The notes beneath the pieces are model-generated. The model saw nothing but the letters and a program-made list of their open reading frames with translations, had not been told where the DNA came from and made no database searches. Positions 22,016 to 32,466 of a DNA stretch of 64,000 nucleotides are shown in pieces. Both the position numbers and the translations under genes were made by a program. The DNA comes from Cyclina sinensis (Eukaryota; Mollusca; Bivalvia; Venerida; Veneridae). The stretch is taken from assembly GCA_012932295.1 (NCBI GenBank), contig JAAONU010000010.1, positions 27,091,348 to 27,155,347 of the forward strand, read 5' to 3'. How positions within the stretch are numbered: the stretch's first letter is position 1; each line of letters begins with the position of its first letter.

Positions 22016-22482
22016 TTTCGCCTTCGAAGGTGAACCCATTTTATAGGCTGATATTTTATAGTTGTTCACCTACGTCTCACTTTGATCTGCATCTGGTTAA
22101 GCGGACTCGCCAAATCATAGGCGATTGGGCACTTTTTATGGCTGGTTTGTCCAACAGTTCACAGAGTTTAAGGCAAAAATGATAAAATATGATAACTAAA
22201 TTCATACCTGATCCTGTAATCCAAGAAAACACACAAATATATAAGTAAAGAACTGAAACACTTATTTCCTACCTGATTAATATACCATTTTATTCAAAAT
22301 TTGGCAATCGGAATACTCGGTGTTCTACTAGTAGGTTAAAAGATAACCAGGACAGGGTAAAAACCGTGCCGAACGATATCAGCTCGGTTATATGCAGCTT
22401 AAAATTAGGCTTAAAGGTTGAACAACTAAAAAATATCAGATCAATATATGGGTTCAACACTTTAAGCCTAGTAAATCAGGCT
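22016..22482. mobile_element. Short inverted-repeat element (MITE-like)
   Basis: The left arm (22016-22094) and right arm (22392-22482, inverted) align over about 80-90 bp at roughly two-thirds identity. Shared blocks are GAACCCAT, CTGATATTTT, TAGTTGTTCA and TGCAT at the inner edge. The 300-bp interior has no ORF. An isolated relative of one arm lies at 16413-16490. Confidence 0.5.
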
Positions 22483-22668
22483 AATTCCCTGTGATATGTA
22501 TATTTCAAATGCTTTTCAGTATTTGATACCATAAGTTTTCTTGAAGTAACAAATTTCACACCTTGATGTAACAACTTTTCAATAAACAGTAGATCTATTA
22601 TTTATTGAATAAAAATCAAATGTCATAGTAACCACTCTAGAAATGTCGGGCATAAATACTTGTTCAAG

Positions 22669-23654
22669 TGTAATAGGGTCCAATGGCGTATTATAAATTA
22701 ACGTATTAGTCCCTGAGGGTCGAGTGGGTACGGGGAGAGTCCAAATCAACAGTAGACAAGTTACGGTTTCATACTTCTATTATCGTGTAGCAAGTTACTC
22801 TGAAACAATTATAACAAATACTCAAAACATGGTAAGACAAGGTTAAAACAATACATTATCATGGTCAGCATTAATAAATGATCACATACAATATATAATA
22901 AATATGTTATCTAGTGGCCAACATCTAGTTACACAGAAATACTAATTACGCAGTAGTACTTCAACATGATTACTACATAAATTATATACTTTTGGTTATC
23001 ACTTAAGTTTTAACATAAAATCATAACATGACACATTACACAGAACTTACCATCTATGGGATGAGTACTGTTCATACAAAGGTCAACACACCACTCTCCT
23101 CCAAGTTTGCACACCAGTGACTGTTAGCTGTAAGGTTAAATATTAATGGTGAATAACAGAAAGAAATGTGATTTAGTGACACCAGTCAAGTCTTAGTGTA
23201 TTCTGAAACTCATCTAGATTATAGGATCCTAGATTATAGGACTTACAATACTTAATTTAGTAGAATTTAAGATAAAAGAATTACAATAATGCAATCCTTC
23301 AATTTACAAGGTAGTGCTTACAGACAGTCAGGATGAATACATACCAAGCTAAACATCATTCTTGACCACCAAACAAAACCAAACAAAACACATCTTCTCC
23401 ACAAAGAACAAAGACTAGCACTGGCTACTCAGTGCTTTCTTACACAACACCTGATATACAAATACCTGTAAATCATTCACCCATGAGCCAACCAGGTAAT
23501 ACCTTAGAACACTGACCAGATAACCAATCAATTCAAAGTTAAGATAAAATCAGTGTAAGATAAGACAGATTATCTCCCTTTGTAAACATGAAATTGCAAC
23601 AATACTGGAGAAGTTGTCTCCCTTAGACTATACCTAAAATTAGACCCTGTTACA
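22669..23654 (-). repeat. 3' LTR of the 10.8-kb element
   Basis: Plus-strand ends are TGTAATAGGGTC and GACCCTGTTACA, imperfect inverted repeats as is usual for LTRs. Mismatches to the other LTR were seen at four sites (TATCG/TATCT, CTCAAAAC/CTCAATAC, ACATAAAT/ACATGAAT, CAGTGTAA/CAGAGTAA). Confidence 0.93.
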
Positions 23655-23668
23655 TGCTTCCCTGGTCT
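23655..23668 (-). promoter_or_regulatory. Polypurine tract of the 10.8-kb element
   Basis: On the minus strand AGACCAGGGAAGCA abuts the TGTAACAGG start of the 3' LTR, the position required for plus-strand priming. It is only partly purine, so the call rests mainly on position. Confidence 0.6.
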
Positions 23669-24065
23669 GGAAAATGACGTCCCGTCATTTGTCACACAAG
23701 TCTTAGGTCACTATCTACCTAAGAGTACAAACTACATAATACTATACAAAAACTATTCTGTTTGTATGCATAATCATACAAACCTACTCTACATACTTAT
23801 ATGCATACATATAATAAATATACACTTATACAGAAGCTCTATCTCTGTATATTTCAATTACAGTTTAAACTTCATCTGCTGATTAAGGTCTAAGTCTCTT
23901 TTGTACTGTTACAAAAATTTAAAACACAATTATATCTTCCCTCCCCCTTTTGGAAAAGAGAGACAAGTACAAAAGTACAACATTACAAAATTATTTTATT
24001 ATAAAATATATAAAATCCAGATAGAATATTACAAATTACATTTCCATACAATAGATAAAATACAC

Positions 24066-26966
24066 TTATTTCATAACAGCCTCAAGTAATCTGTGAGCCA
24101 CAACTGTATCTACTTGATCAAGTATACCAGATTCCATCAGAATATTCACAGCTTGTATTTTGGAGTCATATGGGCTTGGTATCATAGAACTCATATGGTA
24201 ATCCTCATATCTAGCTGGAGCTTTTCTGACTCTGTTTGACTTTCTTGGAGCTGGTATAGGAGGTGGTTGTGGATCAGGCTCTATTCTGACTTCTTCTTGG
24301 TGCACTTCAGGCTCTTTTCTTCTTGTGTCATCTGTCTCTGTTTTCTTCTCTGTTTGCTCCTCTGTTTTCTTCTCTGTTTGCTCCTCGGCTGAAATAGATT
24401 CAATTTCAACATCATCTATACTTACCTGTGCGTCTGTCTCTTCATTTCCCTCTATAATAATGGTATCATTTTTGTCAGTCAGACAATCTTGATCCATATC
24501 TGTATTCTGCTTTTCACTTCTTATATCTCTAGTTACTTCATCTCTTTCCTCTTTGTTTTTATCTTTTACTTCAGAGGTTTCAAGATTCATAGGAATATGA
24601 GCGTCCCCATTATTATTTGTATACAATACAAATTCAGTTTCCTCATCTGAATCTTCCTCTGATTCTTTTCCGACGTCGGCTTTTTTCTCAGTTTTCTCTT
24701 TCTCTTTCTTGTCAGTTTTCTCTCTATCTTTCTTGGATGCATCCACTTTCTTCATTTCATTATCTACCAGATCATCTGATATCCTATAATCTATAGGGTG
24801 TAGATGATTTCTGTGTAGAGTCTTTTCCTTCTTTGAACTGAGGGATCTTAATCTAAACACAGGGATTTCTGTTCTTGGCTGGTTAATCACTTCATACACT
24901 TCTTCCTCAAATTTATCTGCTATTTTGTGCTTGCCTTCATACTTTAACACTTTTACTAATACTTTATCTCCAATACTTATTCTAGCTGCCTTTGCTTTAA
25001 GGTCATAATGTTTCTTTTGTTTCTCTCTTGCTTTGTCATTGTATTCTTTCACTATATGTCTTGTCTTTTTCATCCTTTCTTTCAGATCTTCTATATATTC
25101 ATTGCTGTCTTTTACCTCTGTCTCTTCAACTGCCTGATCAAACATAGCATCAATGGGTAATTTGGCTTTTCTCCCAAACATGAGCTCAAATGGTGCTACA
25201 TTTGTAGACTCATGTGGCGTACAATTATAGGCGTACACTAATGATGGAACATATCTTTTCCAATCATGTTTCTGTGACGTGTTTAGTGTACCCAACATGT
25301 CTAGAAGAGTCCTGTTGAATCTCTCAGGAGTTGAATTACCCATTGGGTGATAAACTGTAGTATGGCTTTTCTTTGTGTTGAGCAAATGACAGAGTTCTTG
25401 AATTATGTCTGACTCAAAATTAGCACCTTGATCTGAATGTAGTCTAGTGGGTATGCCATAGTGTATAACGAAGTTGTTGAACAAGGTCTCAGCTGTTGTT
25501 TTTGCTGTCTGATTACGGGTAGGAATTGCTAAAGCGTACTTGGTAAAATGGTCCATTATTACAAGGATGTTGGAAATACCTCCTTTGGATTCTTCAAGTG
25601 ACAAGAAATCCATACATACCAATTCAAGTGGGTATGTAGTTGTCACATTTACCAATGGTGCTCTGTCATTTGTCTTACTCTTACGCCATATACATCTATC
25701 ACATTTGGCTATGTACTCCTCAACATCTGTGCTCATTTTTGGCCAAAAGTACCGCTCTCTCATTAAGCGTAAGGTTCGGTCTCGACCAGGGTGTCCAATA
25801 TCTGTATGAAGACCACGTAGTATGTCTTTTCTATACTTTTCTGGTACGACCAGTTGATCTCTGATGGTGTCTCCATCTTGGATTTTTCTATATAGGACCC
25901 CTCTCTTCATAATGAAACTACTGAAGTTTCTTTTCATGATCAAATCCTCTTTGGTGAGGTTTTTTGTTGGTATCTTTTCATCTAATACAGCACGTCTCCA
26001 TCTATCTATTAGTATATCTTGCCTTTGACTTTTCCTTAACTCCCTGAATTCTACTTGTGCTATTGTTTGAGATGGGTCTTCTGTAATTTCCACAATATTC
26101 AGGTTTTCACATGGAACTGTCTCTATGTATGCTGGTATGAAAATAGAACTACAGATGGCTTTGATTTCAGTGTTTCCAATCTTTTCAGTTTGTTCATTTG
26201 TTTGATCATTCTGAGTTTCACTTTCTTTGTTAAAGGGATATCTGCTTAAACCATCTGCATCTGCATTGTTAATTCCTGCTCTGTAGTAAATATCAAAGTT
26301 GTATTGACCTAGTGCTGATGCCCATCTTTGGCCTGTAGCGTCAAGTTTGGCTGATGTTAGAATATAAGTCAACGGGTTGTTGTCAGTCAAGACAGTGAAA
26401 TGGTTCATGAGAAGATAATCTGAAAATTTTTCAGTGACTGCCCATTTAAGAGCTAAAAATTCCAGTTTGTAAGCACTGTAATTTTTTTCAGATTTGCTCA
26501 GAGATCTGCTGGCATAAGCTATAACATGTTTGTTATTTCCATCTGATTGGTACAATATAGATCCAAGTCCATTTGATGAGGCATCTATATGTAATTCAAA
26601 AGGTTTATTGAAGTCTGGATAAGCCAAAATTGGAGGTTCTGATAGTATCTTTTTTAAGTTGTCAAAAATATTTTGTTCTTTTTCTGTCCAATTCCATTCT
26701 TTTGTACTTTTCTTTTGTCCTTTTTTAGTAGAAGTTGGAGGAAGTAGATCTGCTAAGGGTCTTGTTATTTTACTAAAGTCCTTGATGAAACGGCGATAGT
26801 ACCCCGCAAAAGCAAGAAACGATCTAAGTTCGTCAGAGTTTGAAGGACTGGGCCAGTTTCTAACTTTTTCTATTTTGGCTGGATCTGTTTCAATTCCATT
26901 TTCTGATACGATGTGTCCTAAAAAGCTGACCTTTGGTTGTATAAAGTAACATTTCTCAGGTGACAC
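24066..26966 (-). CDS. pol: pol fragment 2: end of RT, RNase H, integrase, acidic/basic tail
   Basis: About 966 codons open from the break in RT. RT thumb/connection (SPEKCYF, LGHIVSENGI, RSFLAFAGYYRRFI) is followed by RNase H (FELHIDASSNGLGSILYQ, LEFLALKWAV, TDNNPL, DADGLSR). Integrase has an HHCC zinc domain (HTDIGHPGRDRT, CDRCIWRK) and the catalytic triad D (VCMDFLSLE), D (LHSDQGANF), E (STPERFNRTL). The last about 200 residues are Lys/Glu-rich (EKTDKKEKEKTEKK, repeated EEQTEKKTE), probably disordered. The frame is open at its 5' edge only because of the deletion near 26963: the fragment has no natural start and is in a different frame from the upstream pol ORF. Confidence 0.9.
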   Translation of the reverse strand: MSPEKCYFIQPKVSFLGHIVSENGIETDPAKIEKVRNWPSPSNSDELRSFLAFAGYYRRFIKDFSKITRPLADLLPPTSTKKGQKKSTKEWNWTEKEQNIFDNLKKILSEPPILAYPDFNKPFELHIDASSNGLGSILYQSDGNNKHVIAYASRSLSKSEKNYSAYKLEFLALKWAVTEKFSDYLLMNHFTVLTDNNPLTYILTSAKLDATGQRWASALGQYNFDIYYRAGINNADADGLSRYPFNKESETQNDQTNEQTEKIGNTEIKAICSSIFIPAYIETVPCENLNIVEITEDPSQTIAQVEFRELRKSQRQDILIDRWRRAVLDEKIPTKNLTKEDLIMKRNFSSFIMKRGVLYRKIQDGDTIRDQLVVPEKYRKDILRGLHTDIGHPGRDRTLRLMRERYFWPKMSTDVEEYIAKCDRCIWRKSKTNDRAPLVNVTTTYPLELVCMDFLSLEESKGGISNILVIMDHFTKYALAIPTRNQTAKTTAETLFNNFVIHYGIPTRLHSDQGANFESDIIQELCHLLNTKKSHTTVYHPMGNSTPERFNRTLLDMLGTLNTSQKHDWKRYVPSLVYAYNCTPHESTNVAPFELMFGRKAKLPIDAMFDQAVEETEVKDSNEYIEDLKERMKKTRHIVKEYNDKAREKQKKHYDLKAKAARISIGDKVLVKVLKYEGKHKIADKFEEEVYEVINQPRTEIPVFRLRSLSSKKEKTLHRNHLHPIDYRISDDLVDNEMKKVDASKKDREKTDKKEKEKTEKKADVGKESEEDSDEETEFVLYTNNNGDAHIPMNLETSEVKDKNKEERDEVTRDIRSEKQNTDMDQDCLTDKNDTIIIEGNEETDAQVSIDDVEIESISAEEQTEKKTEEQTEKKTETDDTRRKEPEVHQEEVRIEPDPQPPPIPAPRKSNRVRKAPARYEDYHMSSMIPSPYDSKIQAVNILMESGILDQVDTVVAHRLLEAVMK

Positions 26967-28495
26967 AAATGGTCATGTTCTCCTAAGCACTCCTCCATTA
27001 GTCTTTGATAGGTGGCAGGAGAATTACTGAGCCCAAAGGGCATTTTAGAATACTCATAGAAGCCTAGGGGACCAACTGTAAAAGCTGTTCTTTCTTTGTG
27101 GCTTTCCTCTATTTCTACCTGATGGTATCCAGCCTTCATGTCTATGGTTGTGAAGTACTTACTGCCCTTGAGTATGTCAAAGACTTCCTCTATTCTTGGA
27201 AGGGCATATGCATCTTTGATGCTTCTGTCATTTAGCATTCTATAGTCTACGCACATGCGTAGCTTCCCATTTTTCTTCCTAACAAGAACTACATTGCTAG
27301 CCCATGGGGATTTGGATTTCCTTATAATGCCAGCTACTAAAAGTTGGTCTAGATGTTGTCTAACTTCTTCAATCATCATGGGTGGTATCCTACGGTGCCT
27401 TTGTTTAAAAGGAGTTTCATATCCTGGTAGAAGATCTATCCTATGTTTAATTTTGTCACATTGGCCAATGTCTGTGTCTGATGTAGAAAAAACTCCTATA
27501 TGTTTTTTTAGAAGTTCTGTTACTTTTTGTTTTTGATCATTATCTAAGGTGCCACTATTGTCTACATGTATCTGACCTAGTACTTCTTCTTGACTGATCT
27601 CTTTTGCTAGTTTGTTCATACTATCATGATCTATTGTTACTGGCTGAAGTTCACATAAGATGGCTCTAGGTTGAATGATAACTGTATTTGTTGTCAGATT
27701 TGATAAATTCACTGTAATATCTGAGTTGTTCCTGTATTTGTAGTTAATAACAGATGGAGTGATATCTATATATGAAGGCAGATTTGATTCTTCACATTCA
27801 TGAATGATGGCTGATGTTTCATGATATTCCATCTCCTTATCTGTGTATCCTTTTACATTGATGGACTCATTTGGTTTCAAAATTATTTTTTCTGGCACTG
27901 CACTTCTTACTATGGCAATTCTATCTTTGTTTTTCTTTAATTCCCTTTCTCTATTGACTAAACATCTACATGCCAAGTACCAAGGTGTTTTCATGCCATT
28001 TCTTTGGGCCTTCTGTAAAAATTGTTCTCCAAATTTTGTTTTACATTCACTCAGAAGTTCTTTGAGTATATTAGTGCCCAGTATGACAGGGGTCGTAGCC
28101 GAATAAATGGTATCTGGACATACCAAGAATAAACCAAAGTGTTTTTTTGACTGTGGTAACCCATCAATAACACAAACTTCCAACTCTACATAGCCATCAT
28201 AGGGAAGCTTATTGCCATCTGCGCATTCTATATCTATGATGTCATTCAAAGGATGTAGTTTCTGAGAATGTGCAAAATTGTTTTCATAAAAGGATTTTGA
28301 TATAACACTGACACAGCTTCCACTGTCCAACAAAGATGTTACCTCAGTGTTATTCAACAAAATTTTTGATTCATTAATTTCTCCAACTAATTTGGGATCT
28401 GATCCTGTGCTCTTGTTCGATCCCGTAACACGAGCACTTATGCGTTTTTTGAACAAAACTTTGCTATATGTCCTTTCTGATGGCAAATGAAACAT
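26918..28495 (-). CDS. pol: pol fragment 1: protease and N-terminal RT, truncated by deletion
   Basis: In the -1 frame relative to gag and overlapping its end by 58 bases. The retropepsin has LLDSGS as active site (Asp-Ser-Gly rather than the commoner Asp-Thr-Gly). RT fingers and palm follow: VRKKNGKLRMCVDYRMLND, YFTTIDMKAGYHQVEI (first catalytic Asp), FGLSNSPATYQ. After EECLGEHDHLC the frame enters unrelated residues and stops at 26918. The YXDD segment and some 30-plus residues after it are missing, and the other ORF resumes at SPEKC. The expected loss is on the order of 100 bases, plus a frame change. Translation would normally begin by ribosomal frameshift at 28444-28450, not at the first Met. 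Confidence 0.88.
   Translation of the reverse strand: MFHLPSERTYSKVLFKKRISARVTGSNKSTGSDPKLVGEINESKILLNNTEVTSLLDSGSCVSVISKSFYENNFAHSQKLHPLNDIIDIECADGNKLPYDGYVELEVCVIDGLPQSKKHFGLFLVCPDTIYSATTPVILGTNILKELLSECKTKFGEQFLQKAQRNGMKTPWYLACRCLVNRERELKKNKDRIAIVRSAVPEKIILKPNESINVKGYTDKEMEYHETSAIIHECEESNLPSYIDITPSVINYKYRNNSDITVNLSNLTTNTVIIQPRAILCELQPVTIDHDSMNKLAKEISQEEVLGQIHVDNSGTLDNDQKQKVTELLKKHIGVFSTSDTDIGQCDKIKHRIDLLPGYETPFKQRHRRIPPMMIEEVRQHLDQLLVAGIIRKSKSPWASNVVLVRKKNGKLRMCVDYRMLNDRSIKDAYALPRIEEVFDILKGSKYFTTIDMKAGYHQVEIEESHKERTAFTVGPLGFYEYSKMPFGLSNSPATYQRLMEECLGEHDHLCHLRNVTLYNQRSAF
28394..28450 (-). promoter_or_regulatory. Programmed -1 frameshift site with potential pseudoknot
   Basis: The minus strand reads A AAA AAC (28450-28444) exactly in the gag zero-frame register X XXY YYZ. 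Six bases later (28443-28438, containing the gag stop) comes GTGCTC (28437-28432), which pairs perfectly with GAGCAC (28412-28407). Within that loop GGGATC (28424-28419) pairs perfectly with GATCCC (28399-28394), giving an H-type pseudoknot with loops of 7, 6 and 7. Slipping by -1 continues into pol as FKKRISARV. The heptamer and spacing are canonical; the structure is inferred from complementarity. Confidence 0.82.
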
Positions 28496-29655
28496 TCAGG
28501 TGCCATTGTTGTTTGCCCTAATGGCCTTCGAGGTCTAAAACCTCCTCTACCTCTGCCTCTTGTATCACCTCGGCCACCTCTACCTCTATATCCTGTGAAG
28601 CTACCTCTTGGCCATGGTGGTGGATAATAACTATCTTGTTTAGTACTTGCTTCTATCTGTTTCTTTTCAAGTTCATCTATCCTTTTATTAAGTTTCTGCA
28701 ATAACTCTTTTACTTCAGACAATTCACTGCTCTCTTTCTTTTCCACATTAATAGCAGCATTACATTTCTTAACTTCTTTGTCACCCTCTTTCAGTTCTGC
28801 TTCAATCTTTCTGAGTTCAATTTTAAATCGATCATAATCATCGATTGTGTCATTCTTGTATGATGCCTGGTGCTTAATTTCGGGCCTAAGGCCTTCATAC
28901 AAGACACTCTTTAGCTGCTCACTATCTGACTGCTTTAGTCCTTTAAGTGTAACTGCTTGTGAAAACAGTTCCTCCAGTCTAGATGTGTAAGTGGAAATTG
29001 GCTCATTTGGCTTTTGTTTACAAGAAAAGAATTTGCAGAGTATGCTTTCTTTAGTCTCAATGTTTCCAAATGTACTTTCCAGCTTGTCTAATACTTGACG
29101 TACTGTGACTCCTGTTCCGAGTCTGCGTACTACATCGCTAGCATTTCCTTTCAATGCCCTTCTGATTCCCAGTAATATTTGTTCATCTTTGAACGTTTTT
29201 TCAAACATCAATGCCTCCACCTCAAATTTAAAAGTAGCCCAACTTACATCACCTTTATTATCCTCCCCTTGAAAACTAGGAAGTTTAGGATAAGGGAAAG
29301 TTCCAGTGTATTTGGGTGTTTCAGTTCCTGTTGATGATACAGGATGATGTGCATTGTCAGAAGTTCCGGATGATTCAGGCTTTGTTTCTCCTGAAGGTGA
29401 CTTCTCTTCAGTTGATTCTGTTTTCACAGGTACTTTCAAACTATAACTCTCAGGTTTAGTTTCTATTGTAGTTGATTCCTTTTCAACTATACCAAAAGCT
29501 TTAGCTTTAGCTTTGATTATTTTTACTAAGTCATCTGAGTTTTCCACTCCTAGTGCTTTCAAAGCTGACAATAAGTCTTCCTCCTCCTTCGTAATAAGCC
29601 TCGGATCATGTCCTCCCATAGCTTCCTCAAGTTTACCGTCTTCCTCTGTATCCAT
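28438..29655 (-). CDS. gag: gag (capsid/nucleocapsid) of the 10.8-kb element
   Basis: 405 codons from the first ATG (good context, AAAATGG). The open frame extends 20 codons upstream but there begins with GTG. An acidic N-terminal third precedes a capsid-like region (FPYPKLPSFQGEDNKGD, FSCKQKPNEPISTYTSRLE, LYEGLRPEIKHQASY), then a coiled-coil-like Lys/Glu stretch, an RGG-rich basic segment (GRGGRGDTRGRGRGG) and one zinc knuckle CFICHQKGHIAKFC (CX2CX4HX4C). The protein ends five residues after the knuckle, where the frameshift site lies. Role: virus-like particle assembly and RNA packaging in the cytoplasm. Confidence 0.9.
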   Translation of the reverse strand: MDTEEDGKLEEAMGGHDPRLITKEEEDLLSALKALGVENSDDLVKIIKAKAKAFGIVEKESTTIETKPESYSLKVPVKTESTEEKSPSGETKPESSGTSDNAHHPVSSTGTETPKYTGTFPYPKLPSFQGEDNKGDVSWATFKFEVEALMFEKTFKDEQILLGIRRALKGNASDVVRRLGTGVTVRQVLDKLESTFGNIETKESILCKFFSCKQKPNEPISTYTSRLEELFSQAVTLKGLKQSDSEQLKSVLYEGLRPEIKHQASYKNDTIDDYDRFKIELRKIEAELKEGDKEVKKCNAAINVEKKESSELSEVKELLQKLNKRIDELEKKQIEASTKQDSYYPPPWPRGSFTGYRGRGGRGDTRGRGRGGFRPRRPLGQTTMAPECFICHQKGHIAKFCSKNA

Positions 29656-32451
29656 TTTAATATCACTTTTTGTGTATTTGATACAGATATATACTTTTCC
29701 TTTGTGGCACTTCACTTAAGTTTGCTGTTATTTATAACAACAAATCACTAAATCACTACATATGATAACACTATGATCACTACATCAGTTTGACATTATG
29801 TCACTATAAACACTTTAATGTGATATCACTGCAACACTAAAGAACTATGAACACGACACCACTAAATCACTGTAAGATCAAACACTATATGTATACAGTA
29901 TATCAAGACACTATAAACATATATCACTATACCACTACAACACCCAAGCACTAAGAACAACAACACACTACAACACCAAAGCACTATGACGCTACACTAC
30001 CATGTTACTACAACATCAAAGCACTATAAAACTACACCACTATGTTACTACAACAACAAAGCACTATCTTCATACACCAAATCACTTAAACATTTCAACA
30101 TTTCACCACTTTATCACTGTAGTATCAAAACACCAGTATACTACACCACTAAAATTACTAAAGTAAAGCACTATGTCCACCAATCACTATAACGCCGTAC
30201 CACTATATCACTATAACACTACGAACACTAATCACTATATATATTACTGCACCACTATAATAGACACCACTATAAACACTATACCAGTATAACACTACAC
30301 AGCTGTTTCATTATAATGTTATATCACTACACTACCTTGTCACTATAAACACTACAGTGTCATATTTCAATTAGCCGTTTTAATTCACTGACATTCCTTG
30401 CAAAAGAAATGTTCTACCTTTGCTGTGCCTCTTTGAATACAATATTCAATTCACTAAATTCAACAAGTTATCTTCAAAGCAACACCTTTCCACTACACCA
30501 ACAGAAATTATCTATATTCAATGTATATTCTGTTTTCAACATTTACTACAAAAAAAAAAAAAAAAAAAAAACAACCAAGTGTCAAAATTCAGACATATGA
30601 TTCTGAATATTTGGTACAGGATGCAAAAATTCCGGCACAAAAGAGCTCTGATTCGCAACAACGACGCGTATCTAAGAGTTTGCGCACAAGTTACAAATAA
30701 TAATCACAATTCTATCAATGTATGAATGAACTGTGAACTTTTGATTGAACTATAGTACTTAAGTTTCAAGAAAAACAATTTCTAAATAACCAACTGTCAT
30801 TTAGAATCAAACTGGATTTTAATTTAAAGTGTTTTGAAACTATTTCTGTTTCAAGACACTAAAGATATTGTTACTTGAATAAACAAGTCTATTTCCAACC
30901 TTGGTTTCAAATTCCAACCTTGGAAACTATTTTTATTTTATTAAATTATTGTATACTTATTTAATAAAATAATTTAATACTATTGAATGGATTTATCAAT
31001 AATGTGTAACTGTTATTTCAATTACTTGAAACACTTCTGTTTTACATCAGTACATGTGGACTCTGACCTATATTTTAACCTGGTGTTAAAAATATTACTA
31101 TCAGCTGATTAAGGCTATTTATAAATACTACTGTTGCTAATAATAGTTATCACCTGGTGGTCACATGTTCATACATGTCATTCTACCCAAAATTACTACC
31201 CAATGAAATCCTTAGGATACAGTCAAGTGACAGTCACGTGTCAGTTACGTAATCAATGTCAAAAATATCAGCCAATGAAATTAAGTTATTCAAGTCATGT
31301 GACAGTCACATGGTATTTAGCCTCTTTCCCGGTGTAGACAAATTGGGGGGGGGGGGGGGGGCAAAACAACCAAATCCCGGCACTCATATGAAAATAAATG
31401 CTCTACCGTCTCTATTTTATCAACAGAAAGAAATATCCAAATAAAAATGACCATGAAATATCAGGACTGACCCATAGCCAAATTAGACACCTGACAAAAC
31501 TCACACAGAAATTCCTGATTGACTGACCTTGTTTACATCAAACCGAAAGTAGGTCAATTTGTGTTTAGCAATTGAGTTTCAAAATACACTTTTGCTAAAA
31601 ATAATTCCTTGATGCCGTAGACAGGTTTACTTTTAAGAAAGAATCTAGAATTTAGTAAAGAGAATACCGTCACCAATTACCATCACCAGTTATTTTGTTA
31701 TTATGCAGTTGTGAAGTTCTCTTACACTCTACAATATCATTCTTATATATACATGTATGTGTATACATGTCATAAAGTGCAGTCTAATTGATTATAAATA
31801 GTCTCTTATAAAAATTTTTAAAGAATCTGTCTTTAAATATGAGTATTATTTATGAAAACAACTGCAATTTATGAACATATATATCAAAATTTTGTACTCA
31901 CACTCAGTTGACTGTAAACTGTACTGTAAAAAGGAAATATATCTGTCCACTAGAAACTGTCACTAGTATAGTTTATATATTTCACTACTCTTAAGTCCAA
32001 AAATGACAGCGTGATAACTGTCACTTATTTTTAAAAGTCTTATCTTCTTCTTGCCTCCTCCATGGAAACTTGCTGACCTCAGAAAGTAAGGGGTGATTAT
32101 CGTGTTCCTGATAGTAACGTTATCGCCATCCTTTACCCAAGCGTATTATCGATATCGGTGTCCTTTATCCAATCGTATGGTGTTCTCTAGCCAAACTGTA
32201 TTGGTCAGTTTGACATCCTCTATGAAATGGTATTGGTTATGGTTCTCTTAACCAAATCGAATCCCATAATGACATGGATTCTGAATAACTCCACTTGTGT
32301 TTTCAATACATATGCAGTCACTTGTTTCTTTGGAAGAAACAAAATTAACCATAGGTAGTGGTACTGCTTTATAATTCTATTAAAATCCAGCTTTAACAAA
32401 ACCACTAAGTCTCTGGTGTTTCACAAATGTATAGTTTTACTGTTGAAATCA
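29656..32451 (-). other. Unusually long leader between primer site and gag
   Basis: About 2.8 kb without a supported ORF. It holds a degenerate CACTA/ACACTA-rich tract (29740-30370), an A run at 30550-30570, palindromic AT-rich sequence near 30940-30985 (TATTTAATAAAATAATTTAA) and a run of about 17 Gs at 31346-31362. Ty3/gypsy leaders are normally a few hundred bases at most, so extra sequence may have been captured or inserted here; no clean insertion boundaries were found. Confidence 0.6.
29740..30370. repeat. Degenerate CACTATAACACTA-type tract
   Basis: Variants of ATCACTATAACACTAC, ACTACAACACCAAAGCACTA and ATCACTATAAACACTA recur every 10-25 bp for about 630 bp. It is not a strict tandem repeat: word order varies. 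On the element's sense strand it reads as GTGTT/TAGTG-rich RNA. Confidence 0.75.
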
Positions 32452-32464
32452 ACGTTGGGCGCCA
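32452..32464 (-). promoter_or_regulatory. Primer binding site, tRNA-Lys type
   Basis: On the minus strand TGGCGCCCAACGT lies two bases after the 5' LTR. From known tRNA sequences this is complementary to the 3' end of tRNA-Lys(CUU), including CCA. The match fails after 13 bases, as is common. Confidence 0.75.
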
Positions 32465-32466
32465 TT

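Noticed and set aside
24066..24800. Envelope-like gene at the end of pol
   Set aside because: The C-terminal extension is Lys/Glu-rich, with no signal peptide, membrane segment or separate ORF.
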